A stretch of DNA of 64,000 nucleotides from contig NZ_SNZF01000015.1 of NCBI RefSeq assembly GCF_004363725.1, forward strand, positions 1 through 64,000, given 5' to 3'. Numbering within the stretch: the first letter of the stretch is position 1; every line of letters starts with the position of its first letter. This DNA comes from Aquamicrobium defluvii. GTDB lineage: Bacteria > Pseudomonadota > Alphaproteobacteria > Rhizobiales > Rhizobiaceae. Under the pieces are notes generated by a model. That model ran no database searches, had not been told where the DNA came from, and saw nothing but the letters and a program-made list of their open reading frames with translations. Shown here in pieces: positions 33,921 through 41,650 of this stretch. A program made the translations under genes and the position numbers.

Positions 33921-35567
33921 TTGATCGACGACGACAACGGCACGCAGAGAAGCTCAACCCTCGCCCCTTTCAGGCACGGAATATTCCGCGCCGTATGGAC
34001 AGCCAGCCTCGCCTCCAATTTCGGCGGCCTGATCCAGAGCGTCGGCGCTGCCTGGCTCATGACCTCCATCACGACGTCTTCCGACATGGTGGCGCTCGTT
34101 CAGGCTTCGACGGCGCTGCCCATCATGCTGTTCTCGCTTGCCTCCGGCGCAATCGCAGACAGCTTCGACCGGCGCAAGGTGATGCTGGTTGCGCAGGGCT
34201 TCATGCTCGTCATTTCCATCCTGCTCACCATCTTCGCCTACAAGGGCCTCATCACGCCCTGGATGCTGCTGTCCTTCACCTTCCTGATCGGCTGCGGAAC
34301 GGCGCTCAACAACCCCTCATGGCAGGCCTCGGTCGGCGACATGGTGCCGCGCGAGGATCTGCCGGCAGCGGTGGCGCTGAATTCGATGGGCTTCAACCTC
34401 ACCCGCAGCGTCGGCCCCGCCATCGGCGGCATTATCGTGGCGGCAGCCGGCGCCGCCGCCGCCTTCGCCGTCAATGCAGCCAGCTATGTCGCGCTGCTCA
34501 CCGTGCTTGCCCGCTGGAAGCCCGACGTATCGCCCTCCAGGCTGCCGCGCGAGACGCTGGGGGCCGCCATGGGCGCCGGCATCCGCTACATGGCCATGTC
34601 GCCCAATATCGGCAAGGTGCTTCTGAGATCGTCCGTGTTCGGCTTCACCAGCGGCTCGATACTGGCGCTGCTGCCGCTGGTGGCGCGCGATCTGGTCAGC
34701 GGCGGTCCGCTGACCTACGGCATCATGCTGGGCGCCTTCGGCCTCGGAGCGGTCGGCGGCGCGCTGATCAGCGGCCGCCTGCGCCAGATGCTGTCCAGCG
34801 AGGTCATGGTGCGCTGCGCCTTCCTCGGCTTCTCGATCTGCTCCCTCACCGCGGCGCTCAGTTCCTATGCATGGCTAACCGCCACGGGCCTGCTGATCGG
34901 CGGCGCCTGCTGGGTTCTGGCGCTGTCGCACTTCAACGTCACGGTGCAGATGTCGACGCCGCGCTGGGTTGTCGGCCGCGCCCTGTCCATCTACCAGACC
35001 GCGACCTTCGGCGGCATCGCGCTGGGAAGCTGGGTCTGGGGCGTGGTGGCCGAAACGCATGGCGTCGAGGCCGCGCTGATTACAGCCGCGATTTCGATGC
35101 TGGCCGGCGGCGCCATCGGTTTCGCCGTGCCGTTGCCGCAACTCACCACCATGAACCTCGATCCGCTCAACCGCTGGACCGAACCGCTGCTGTCGCTGGA
35201 CCTGAAACCCCGCAGCGGGCCGATTGCGATCATGATCGAATATGTGATCGGGGAAAAGGACCTGCCCGAGTTCATCGAGCTGATGGCCGAGCGTGGCCGC
35301 ATCCGCCGGCGCGACGGCGCGCGCAACTGGACGCTGGCGCGCGATCTCGAAAATCCCGACATCTGGATCGAGAGCTACCACACGCCGACCTGGCTGGAAT
35401 ATGTGCGCCACAACACACGTGCCACCTATGCCGATGCGGCGATTTCGGAACGCATCCGCGCGCTGCACAGCGGCGCCGAGCGCCCGCGCGTGCGGCGCAT
35501 GATCGAGCGCCAGACCAGCGCCCAGCAGGCCATCGTCACCCCGAAGGGTCCGATCGACCTGCACTGA
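33921..35567 (+). CDS. MFS transporter with C-terminal ABM-like domain
   Basis: A 548-residue permease of the MFS_3 (enterobactin-exporter-like) type. It has about 12 membrane segments within residues 20-410, and the family opening FRHGIFRAVWTASLASNFGG then LIQSVGAAW. A soluble C-terminal domain of about 130 residues (IMIEYVIGEKDLPEFIELMA, then RGRIRRRDGARNWTLARDLE and WIESYHTPTWLEYVRH) looks like an antibiotic-biosynthesis-monooxygenase fold often fused to these exporters. TTG 33921 is taken as start, with GGAG upstream. It separates fliQ from flhA and has no evident flagellar role. The substrate is unknown. Confidence 0.85.
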   Translation: MIDDDNGTQRSSTLAPFRHGIFRAVWTASLASNFGGLIQSVGAAWLMTSITTSSDMVALVQASTALPIMLFSLASGAIADSFDRRKVMLVAQGFMLVISILLTIFAYKGLITPWMLLSFTFLIGCGTALNNPSWQASVGDMVPREDLPAAVALNSMGFNLTRSVGPAIGGIIVAAAGAAAAFAVNAASYVALLTVLARWKPDVSPSRLPRETLGAAMGAGIRYMAMSPNIGKVLLRSSVFGFTSGSILALLPLVARDLVSGGPLTYGIMLGAFGLGAVGGALISGRLRQMLSSEVMVRCAFLGFSICSLTAALSSYAWLTATGLLIGGACWVLALSHFNVTVQMSTPRWVVGRALSIYQTATFGGIALGSWVWGVVAETHGVEAALITAAISMLAGGAIGFAVPLPQLTTMNLDPLNRWTEPLLSLDLKPRSGPIAIMIEYVIGEKDLPEFIELMAERGRIRRRDGARNWTLARDLENPDIWIESYHTPTWLEYVRHNTRATYADAAISERIRALHSGAERPRVRRMIERQTSAQQAIVTPKGPIDLH

Positions 35568-35583
35568 CGCCGTTCGCCCCATC

Positions 35584-35609
35584 TTCGCGCAAGTTTGAGC
35601 GGCTAGCTT
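35584..35609 (+). promoter_or_regulatory. Shared flagellar promoter element upstream of flhA
   Basis: TTCGCGCAAG, nine bases, then CTAGCTT, about 38-44 nt before the flhA ATG. It lies between the MFS gene and flhA, so the flhA unit does not depend on readthrough from the transporter. Confidence 0.7.
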
Positions 35610-35646
35610 CGCGAAGAGTTTGTGCAGGGAACGGCGGCGGCGGACG

Positions 35647-37734
35647 ATGGCGATCAGCGAAAGCATTTCGACGGGCGCCCCCGCGCGCAACGCGCGCGAC
35701 GTCTTCTTCGCGCTCGGCATCGTCGTCATTCTCGCCGTGCTGTTCCTGCCTATCCCCGCCTTCCTCATCGACATGGGGCTGGCCTTTTCCATCGCGCTGT
35801 CGGTGCTGATCCTCATGGTCGCGCTGTGGATCCAGCGCCCGCTCGACTTCTCCTCGTTCCCGACCATCCTGCTGATCGCCACGATGCTGCGCCTGTCGCT
35901 CAACATCGCCACCACCCGCGTCATCCTCTCGCACGGCAACGAAGGCACCCACGCGGCGGGCCACGTCATCTCCGGCTTTTCCAGGCTCGTCATGTCGAGC
36001 GACTTCGTCATCGGCCTGATCGTGTTCCTGATCCTGATCGTGGTGAACTTCATCGTTATCACCAAGGGCGCGACCCGTATCGCCGAGGTCGGCGCGCGCT
36101 TCACCCTCGACGCCATCCCCGGCAAGCAGATGTCGATCGACGCCGACCTGTCCGCGGGCACCATCGACGACAAGACCGCGCAGTTGCGCCGGCGCGAACT
36201 GGAGGAGGAATCCTCCTTCTTCGGCTCCATGGACGGCGCCTCGAAATTCGTGCGCGGCGATGCCATCGCCGGCCTCATCATCACCGCCATCAATATCGTC
36301 GGCGGCATCGCCATCGGCTATCTGCGCCACGGCATGAGCATGGGCGAGGCCGCCGAAGTGTTCATCAAGCTTTCGGTCGGCGACGGCCTCGTCACCCAGA
36401 TTCCGGCGCTGATCGTCTCGCTGGCCGCCGGCCTGCTGGTGTCCAAGGGCGGCACGCGCGGATCGGCGGACCAGGCCGTATTCGGCCAGCTCGGCGCTTA
36501 TCCGCGCGCGCTCTACGTCGCCGCATCGCTGCTTGCCCTGCTCGGCCTCATGCCGGGCCTGCCGCTGTTTCCCTTCATGGTTCTGGCCTGCGCAATGGCC
36601 GGTCTCGGTTACGTCATCCCGCAGCGGCACAAGCGCCAGCAGGCGGCGGAGGAAGCCGTCCGGCAGAGCGAAGCCGCCGCGAAGGCCGACGAGGAAAAGA
36701 ACTCGGTCAAGTCGTCGCTCGCCACGGCCGAGATCGAGCTCCTGATCGGCAAGCAGCTTTCGACACGGCTGCTTACCTCGCATCAGGAACTCGCATTCCG
36801 GATGGGCAAGATGCGCAAGAAGTTCGCGCAACAGTACGGTTTCGTCGTGCCGGAGGTGCGGCTGACCGACGATTTCGCCATCCCGCCAAAAAGCTACCAG
36901 ATCAAGATCCACGGCACGGTGGTGGCCGAATACGAGATGCGCGTGGGCGAGATCATGGTGCTGCTCGGCAGCCGCGACCTGCCCGACATACCGGGAGAAG
37001 AGGTGAAGGAACCGGCCTTCGGCATGCGTGCCTATTCGGTTCTGGAAACATTCGCCGAGGACCTCAAGCGCGAGCAGCTCAATTACGCCGACAACATGTC
37101 GGTGCTGCTCACCCACCTGTCCGAAGTCATTCGCAACAACCTGCCGCAGCTTCTGTCCTACAAGGACATGAAGGCGCTTCTGGAGCGGCAGGACCCGGAA
37201 TATCGCAAGCTTGCCGACGAGATCTGCACCACGCACATTTCCTATCCGGGTCTGCAGGCGGTGCTGAAGCTGCTGCTGGCCGAGCGCGTATCGATCCGCA
37301 ACCTGCACCTCATCATCGAGGCCATCGCCGAGATCGCCCCGCATGTGCGCCGTACCGAGCAGATCGTCGAGCATGTGCGCATCCGCATGGCGCAGCAGAT
37401 CTGCGGCGACCTCTCCGAAGGCGGCGTGCTCAAGGTGCTGCGGCTCGGCAACCGCTGGGATCTCGCCTTTCACCAGAGCCTCAAGCGCGACGGCAAGGGT
37501 GAAATCCGCGAGTTCGACATCGACCCGCGCCAGCTTGAGGAGTTCGGGCAGGATGCCACCAAGGCGATCCGCAAGCATCTGGAGGCCGGCGAGCGCTTCG
37601 TGCTCGTCACCGCGCCGGACGCCCGGCCCTATGTGCGCATGATCATCGAGCGCCTCTACCCCACCTTGCCGGTGCTCAGCCATGTCGAGATCGCGCGGGG
37701 CGTCGAGATCAGGGTGCTCGGGACCATATCGTGA
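35647..37734 (+). CDS. flhA: Flagellar type III export apparatus protein FlhA
   Basis: Nonameric export gate, 695 residues, full length. The N-terminal half contains about eight membrane segments and the FHIPEP-type signature region ([40 protein letters not shown]). The cytoplasmic C-terminal half (about 350-695) docks FliI, FliJ and chaperones and includes [20 protein letters not shown] and the EIRVLGTIS end. The ATG at 35647 is chosen because the longer frame starts too close to the -10-like element. The stop overlaps the fliR start by 4 nt. Confidence 0.97.
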   Translation: MAISESISTGAPARNARDVFFALGIVVILAVLFLPIPAFLIDMGLAFSIALSVLILMVALWIQRPLDFSSFPTILLIATMLRLSLNIATTRVILSHGNEGTHAAGHVISGFSRLVMSSDFVIGLIVFLILIVVNFIVITKGATRIAEVGARFTLDAIPGKQMSIDADLSAGTIDDKTAQLRRRELEEESSFFGSMDGASKFVRGDAIAGLIITAINIVGGIAIGYLRHGMSMGEAAEVFIKLSVGDGLVTQIPALIVSLAAGLLVSKGGTRGSADQAVFGQLGAYPRALYVAASLLALLGLMPGLPLFPFMVLACAMAGLGYVIPQRHKRQQAAEEAVRQSEAAAKADEEKNSVKSSLATAEIELLIGKQLSTRLLTSHQELAFRMGKMRKKFAQQYGFVVPEVRLTDDFAIPPKSYQIKIHGTVVAEYEMRVGEIMVLLGSRDLPDIPGEEVKEPAFGMRAYSVLETFAEDLKREQLNYADNMSVLLTHLSEVIRNNLPQLLSYKDMKALLERQDPEYRKLADEICTTHISYPGLQAVLKLLLAERVSIRNLHLIIEAIAEIAPHVRRTEQIVEHVRIRMAQQICGDLSEGGVLKVLRLGNRWDLAFHQSLKRDGKGEIREFDIDPRQLEEFGQDATKAIRKHLEAGERFVLVTAPDARPYVRMIIERLYPTLPVLSHVEIARGVEIRVLGTIS

Positions 37735-38486
37735 CAGCGCTGGCCGAAGGCGCCATTCTGGCGGCATTCCTCGCCTTCTGCCGCATCGGCGCCTGCCTGA
37801 TGATCATGCCGGGCCTGTCCAGCGTGCGCGTGCCGGTCCAGGTGCGCCTGTTCACGGCCGTCGCCGTCACCATGGCCCTGCTCACCTTCCTGTGGGACCG
37901 CATCTTTCCCTTCGTCGACGGGACGCGCCCGGCCGTCATGGTTCCGATGATCGTTTCGGAACTGCTCGTCGGCGGGCTGATCGGCGCGCTGACGCGGCTC
38001 TACATGGAGGCGATGCGCTTCATCGGCACGGCGATCGCGATGCTCATGGGTTTCAACAGCATGGGCGGCACGGCGATCGAGGAAGCCGACCCGCAAGGTC
38101 CGCTCGCCGCTCTCATCTCGCTGTCGGCGCTGCTCCTGCTGTTCGTATTCGACTTCCATCTGGAAGTGATCCGCGCGCTCGTCGCCTCCTATTCGATCGC
38201 GCCGGTCAACGTCTTCTTCAACCCGCAATCGGCCCTGATCGACGTGGCCGATACGGTTTCGGAAAGCTTCTTCCTCGTGCTGCGGCTCGGCAGCCCCTTC
38301 ATCGCCTATGCCATACTGGTCAACCTGACCATCGGCTTCGTCAACAAGCTGACGCCGCAGATACCGATCTACTTCATCTCCCTGCCCTTCGTCATCGCCG
38401 GGGGGCTGATCCTGTTCTACTTCGCCTTCTCGACCATGCTTTCCCTGTTCGCCGACGGTTTCCTCGGCATGACGCTGGCAAGATAA
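37731..38486 (+). CDS. fliR: Flagellar type III export gate protein FliR
   Basis: Export-pore subunit with FliP and FliQ; 251 residues and about six membrane segments ([40 protein letters not shown]). It also has the conserved MGFNSMGG stretch and a C-terminal [20 protein letters not shown]. It overlaps flhA by 4 nt. A FliJ-like gene follows after 3 nt. Confidence 0.95.
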   Translation: MTALAEGAILAAFLAFCRIGACLMIMPGLSSVRVPVQVRLFTAVAVTMALLTFLWDRIFPFVDGTRPAVMVPMIVSELLVGGLIGALTRLYMEAMRFIGTAIAMLMGFNSMGGTAIEEADPQGPLAALISLSALLLLFVFDFHLEVIRALVASYSIAPVNVFFNPQSALIDVADTVSESFFLVLRLGSPFIAYAILVNLTIGFVNKLTPQIPIYFISLPFVIAGGLILFYFAFSTMLSLFADGFLGMTLAR

Positions 38487-38489
38487 TCC

Positions 38490-38873
38490 ATGACCCCGCG
38501 CACCAGACGCCTGAAGAAACTCGTCAGGGTACAGGACCAGATCAGGGCGCTGCACGAAATGCATCACGCCACGCATCTGGCCAACGCCGCCTCGGCAAGA
38601 CGCGAAGCCGAGGAGCTTGCCGCCGGCTTCGACGCACCGGGTTCGCTGTCGGCGCTCTTTCCGGATGTCTATCACCGGCGGATCGCCGATGCCCTCGCCC
38701 GCTGCGATGCCGAGCTTGAAAAAGCCCGCGCCGAGTCGTCCCGGCTGGCAACCGCCACGGCGCGCGCCAACATGGTGCAGCGCGATTACAGGGACGCCCG
38801 CCAGACGGACGAGCGCCGGTCCACGGAACGCATGCTGCTCGACCTCATCGAGCAGAAGCACAGGCGCAGGTGA
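38490..38873 (+). CDS. fliJ: FliJ-like export chaperone
   Basis: A 127-residue, strongly basic and helical protein made almost entirely of two coiled-coil arms (TRRLKKLVRVQDQIRALHEM and ARCDAELEKARAESSRLATA), ending ERMLLDLIEQKHRRR. This matches the antiparallel coiled coil of FliJ, the central stalk of the FliI ATPase. No sequence motif is decisive, so the call rests on architecture and its position between fliR and the rod-binding flgJ gene. Confidence 0.65.
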   Translation: MTPRTRRLKKLVRVQDQIRALHEMHHATHLANAASARREAEELAAGFDAPGSLSALFPDVYHRRIADALARCDAELEKARAESSRLATATARANMVQRDYRDARQTDERRSTERMLLDLIEQKHRRR

Positions 38874-38947
38874 CGAACGCCACGTCAGCCTGCGGCAAGC
38901 TTTCGGCGGCATGATCGGCATCGGAACAACGATAGAAGGCTCCTGTC

Positions 38948-39484
38948 TTGGCGATCTCTCCCCCCAGCGACATCGTGCTCGACGTGGCCCGCGCGGCCGG
39001 TCCCGAGGACATCCGCAAAGCCCATGCCGAACTGATGAACCGCATCGGCGGCAGCGAAGCTTCCTTCGAGGTCGCAAACCTGCCGGCTGCGCGCGCAGCG
39101 GAACCGGCAAAGGGCGGCGAAAGCTTCAGACGCTTCGAGGCGATGGTGTTGCAGACTTTCATCCAGAACATGCTGCCGAAGGACACCGAAGGTGTCTACG
39201 GCAAGGGTTTTGCCGGCGACATGTGGAAGACCCAGATGGCCGAGCGCCTTGCCGACACGGTCGCCGACCGCGGCGGCATCGGTATAGCGAAAGCGCTGGC
39301 TTCTGCGCACTATCTTTCCGGCGCGGGAGCCGAAGCGGCCGGACCCGCTTCCCCGAACCGGAACAAGGCGGAGCTGAATGCCCAGCTCAACATGTCCTCG
39401 TCGCTCGTCCACCAGCTCCAGATGCGTGTCGTGCGTTCGCTTGGCGAAGCCGGTCAGACCCTCCCAGAGTCCCGCAGCAAGTAA
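38948..39484 (+). CDS. flgJ: FlgJ-type rod-binding protein (CheL-like), no muramidase domain
   Basis: A 178-residue protein with the FlgJ N-terminal rod-binding domain at about 60-120 (FEAMVLQTFIQNMLPKDTEG, VYGKGFAGDMWKTQMAERLA, then GIGIAKAL). In alphaproteobacteria this protein lacks the C-terminal glucosaminidase of enterobacterial FlgJ, so the wall-opening activity must come from a separate enzyme. The obvious candidate in this cluster, at 26.7 kb, is interrupted. The start is TTG 38948. flgN-like follows after 9 nt. Confidence 0.85.
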   Translation: MAISPPSDIVLDVARAAGPEDIRKAHAELMNRIGGSEASFEVANLPAARAAEPAKGGESFRRFEAMVLQTFIQNMLPKDTEGVYGKGFAGDMWKTQMAERLADTVADRGGIGIAKALASAHYLSGAGAEAAGPASPNRNKAELNAQLNMSSSLVHQLQMRVVRSLGEAGQTLPESRSK

Positions 39485-39493
39485 GGCCGCGTC

Positions 39494-39913
39494 ATGCACG
39501 AATATTCCGAATTCACTTCCGGCCTGCCCGCCCCTGCCTCCTCTCCCGGACCTGGAATGTCTGCCCCTGCCGGGAACCTTGCCACGCTCATCGGCCGCAT
39601 CGAGGAGGCGGTGGAAGCCGAAACGGCCGCGATCCGCACCGACCCCGCCTTCGACATCAAGGCATCGAACGCCCGCAAGAGCCGCTATCTCTATGAGCTG
39701 AACCGGGTGATGAAATCCGGCCGCCCCGAAAATCTGGCCGAGCATCGCGACGGGTTGCAGCGCCTGCGCCAGAAACTGGCGCGCAACGAGGCGGCCATTC
39801 TGGCGCATCTCAATGCCGTCACCGAGGTCGCCAATCTGCTGAAGGATGCGATCCAGAACGCCGAGGCGGACGGCACCTATTCGTCCGGCGGCTTCGGCTG
39901 GGCGCAGCCATGA
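39494..39913 (+). CDS. FlgN-like export chaperone
   Basis: A 139-residue helical protein with a disordered Pro-rich first 25 residues. Long helices follow: ATLIGRIEEAVEAETAAIRT, then SRYLYELNRVMKSG and LQRLRQKLARNEAAILAHLN. The layout resembles FlgN, the chaperone for FlgK and FlgL, and the gene lies among export genes. Similarity is architectural only. Confidence 0.55.
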   Translation: MHEYSEFTSGLPAPASSPGPGMSAPAGNLATLIGRIEEAVEAETAAIRTDPAFDIKASNARKSRYLYELNRVMKSGRPENLAEHRDGLQRLRQKLARNEAAILAHLNAVTEVANLLKDAIQNAEADGTYSSGGFGWAQP

Positions 39914-39932
39914 CACCGGCGATCCCGTCATC

Positions 39933-40454
39933 ATGATCAAGTTTGTCGTCGCAGCTCTCTGGATCAGCGCCGCAACGGTCGGCGCGGTGTTCTATTCGTT
40001 CCAGAACTCCGGCAAGGCCGAAGACGCCCAGCCGGCGCCGGCCATGTTCGGCGGGCTCGACTATGTGAAAACCGACCTCATCACCGTTCCGATAGTGCGC
40101 AATTCCGCGGTGGAAGGATACTTCATCGCCCGCCTGGTGTTCACGGCCGAGCCGGCCAGGCTGAACAGGCTGTCGGTGCCGCCTTCGGCGCTATTCGCCG
40201 ATCAGGTCTATTCCTACCTCTATTCCAACCCGCAATTCGATATGTCCGACCGCACAGCGGTCAATCTCGACGGCTTTCGCGCCGGAATACGCGACAGCAT
40301 CAACCGGCGTGTCGGCGACAAGCTCATTCACGAGGTGCTGATCGAACAGATGGACTTCCTGACCAGGGACGATATCCGCGATCACTCCAGGCGCCGTCGC
40401 AAACCGGCAGCGCAGACAGGGTCCACATCTGAAACGACCGCGGACATGCCGTGA
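39933..40454 (+). CDS. FliL-like bitopic membrane protein
   Basis: A 173-residue protein with one N-terminal membrane segment at about 2-24 (IKFVVAALWISAATVGAVFY) and a periplasmic domain (YFIARLVFTAEPARLNRLSV; LDGFRAGIRDSINRRVGDKL, then IHEVLIEQMDFL). The last part parallels the end of the window's FliL (GFRHLKADLRERA, then GGKVRDVLIRTLVYE). A charged cytosine-poor tail rich in Arg follows. It closes the flhA unit. It may be a FliL paralogue acting near the stator, which is an inference. Confidence 0.6.
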   Translation: MIKFVVAALWISAATVGAVFYSFQNSGKAEDAQPAPAMFGGLDYVKTDLITVPIVRNSAVEGYFIARLVFTAEPARLNRLSVPPSALFADQVYSYLYSNPQFDMSDRTAVNLDGFRAGIRDSINRRVGDKLIHEVLIEQMDFLTRDDIRDHSRRRRKPAAQTGSTSETTADMP

Positions 40455-40482
40455 GATTTCGTCCCGCGCCGCTCAAATCACG

Positions 40483-40512
40483 TTGACGTAAACGTCAAAC
40501 ACCTCCTATAAA
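40483..40512 (+). promoter_or_regulatory. Promoter with a perfect 16-bp palindromic operator before the SCP2 gene
   Basis: TTGACGTAAACGTCAA (40483-40498) is a perfect palindrome whose first six bases also serve as a -35 (TTGACG). TATAAA at 40507-40512 follows at 18-base spacing. The ACGTnnACGT core resembles sites described for MerR-family acyl-CoA catabolism regulators such as LiuR. Binding here would block the -35, implying repression. The regulator is not in the window. Confidence 0.65.
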
Positions 40513-40606
40513 AGCGCCAACCGGTGCGCTGGTCGCGCCGCATGGAGCCTGGCATTGTCCCGGCAGACGCAACCGCGCAAAGGCGCACAATTCAAGGGAA
40601 GAGACC

Positions 40607-40891
40607 ATGGGCGTGCAGGACATCGCAAACAAGCTGAAGGCGCAGGTCGAGAGCGCCGGCTTCAGCCGCTCCGTCAAGTTCGACACGGGCAGCGACGGCG
40701 TGATCCTCATCGACGGCACCAGCATCTCCACCACCGACGGCCCGGCGGACTGCACCATCAAGCTGTCGCTCGACGATCTGGAGTCGCTGCTGGCCGGCGA
40801 GCTCAACCCGACCATGGCTTTCATGAGCGGCAAGCTGAAGATCGAAGGCGACATGTCGATCGCCATGCAACTCAGCCAGCTTATCGGCTGA
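40607..40891 (+). CDS. SCP2 sterol-binding domain protein
   Basis: A 94-residue stand-alone SCP2-fold protein, a small hydrophobic-ligand carrier probably for acyl-CoA or lipids. The family core is seen in GVILIDGTSISTTDGPADCT, then IKLSLDDLESLLAGELNPTM and AFMSGKLKIEGDMSIAMQLS. It is a single-gene unit between a palindromic operator and a bidirectional terminator. The physiological ligand cannot be told from sequence. Confidence 0.88.
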   Translation: MGVQDIANKLKAQVESAGFSRSVKFDTGSDGVILIDGTSISTTDGPADCTIKLSLDDLESLLAGELNPTMAFMSGKLKIEGDMSIAMQLSQLIG

Positions 40892-40911
40892 CCCGCGAAA
40901 CGCCGGTCCGA

Positions 40912-40950
40912 AAAAAAAAGAAAAAGCCGCCCGACGAGGCGGCTTTTTTT
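40912..40950. terminator. Bidirectional intrinsic terminator
   Basis: The stem GCCGCC / GGCGGC (40926-40943) is flanked by an A-rich tract on the left and TTTTTTT on the right. It can end the SCP2 transcript and the convergent GNAT transcript alike. Confidence 0.9.
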
Positions 40951-40952
40951 GT

Positions 40953-41546
40953 TCAGGCAGCCTGCACCCGTTCGTTCCGCTGCTTGCGGCCGGACGCGGT
41001 TATGATCCCGCATGCACCGTCCAGCGCACCGTTCTTCAGTTCGAGCGCCAGCAGGCGATGGCGCTCATAAGGACCCGGCATGGCAAGCGCGCCGGTGCGC
41101 GCGGACGAAAAGCCGAAGCGGTTGTAGTAGGGCTCGTCACCGACCAGAAGGATCGCGCCATGGCCGAGACGTTGCGCTTGCGCGACTGCATGGCGCATGA
41201 GCGCCGAGCCAATGCCTGCGCTCTTCACCGAAGGCTCCACGGCCAGCGGCCCGAGCAGCAGCGCCGGCTGGCCGCCGGGACCGAGCGTCACGTTCCACAG
41301 GCGCACGGTGCCGAGCAGCATGCCGCCCGCCGAGCGGGCGACCAGCGCCAGCCCTTCCGCCGGAAGGCGGCCGCGACGCAGCTTCTCGGAAGACTTGCGC
41401 TTGCGCCCCGCGCCCATGGCACGGTCGAGCAAAGCCTCCCGCGCCGCCACGTCGGCAGGCAGTTCGGCTTCCACGGTGAATGCAGGCAGGTTCCGGGCGA
41501 AACCGGCGGGATCGAAATCAGGGGTAGCGATGGCAAGGTTGTTCAT
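40953..41546 (-). CDS. GNAT-family N-acetyltransferase
   Basis: A 197-residue acetyl-CoA-dependent acyltransferase. The acetyl-CoA-binding region is clear: LLGPLAVEPSVKSAGIGSAL, then MRHAVAQAQRLGHGAILLVG and EPYYNRFGFSSA, the YhbS-like pattern. The N-terminal 50 residues form a basic segment (DRAMGAGRKRKSSEKLRRGR). The substrate is unknown. It lies downstream of ornithine decarboxylase on the same strand, separated by two strong hairpins. Confidence 0.85.
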   Translation of the reverse strand: MNNLAIATPDFDPAGFARNLPAFTVEAELPADVAAREALLDRAMGAGRKRKSSEKLRRGRLPAEGLALVARSAGGMLLGTVRLWNVTLGPGGQPALLLGPLAVEPSVKSAGIGSALMRHAVAQAQRLGHGAILLVGDEPYYNRFGFSSARTGALAMPGPYERHRLLALELKNGALDGACGIITASGRKQRNERVQAA

Positions 41547-41587
41547 GTCCGCGATCCTTCACAGGCGGAGATTTTCCACGAGCGAAC

Positions 41588-41650
41588 CCATACGCCGGTG
41601 AAGCTTCACCGGCGTATGGACGATCTGACGGGTTTATGGCCCGTCAGATC
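41588..41650. repeat. Two adjacent perfect hairpins overlapping the odc stop
   Basis: A 32-base perfect palindrome (41588-41619, arms CCATACGCCGGTGAAG) is followed after two bases by an 11-bp stem GATCTGACGGG / CCCGTCAGATC with a seven-base loop (41622-41650). The second stem contains the odc stop codon. There is no T-tract on either strand. Confidence 0.8.

Noticed and set aside
33715-33924. Small ORF between fliQ and the MFS gene
   Set aside because: It overlaps repeat copy B, has no ribosome-binding site and shows no protein-like pattern.
33698-35809. Plus-strand 703-codon frame overlapping the MFS transporter
   Set aside because: It is out of frame with the transporter, Arg/His-rich, and crosses the flhA promoter element.
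35536-37767. Minus-strand 743-codon frame opposite flhA
   Set aside because: It is the shadow of flhA; composition is His/Asp/Arg biased and no motif is present.
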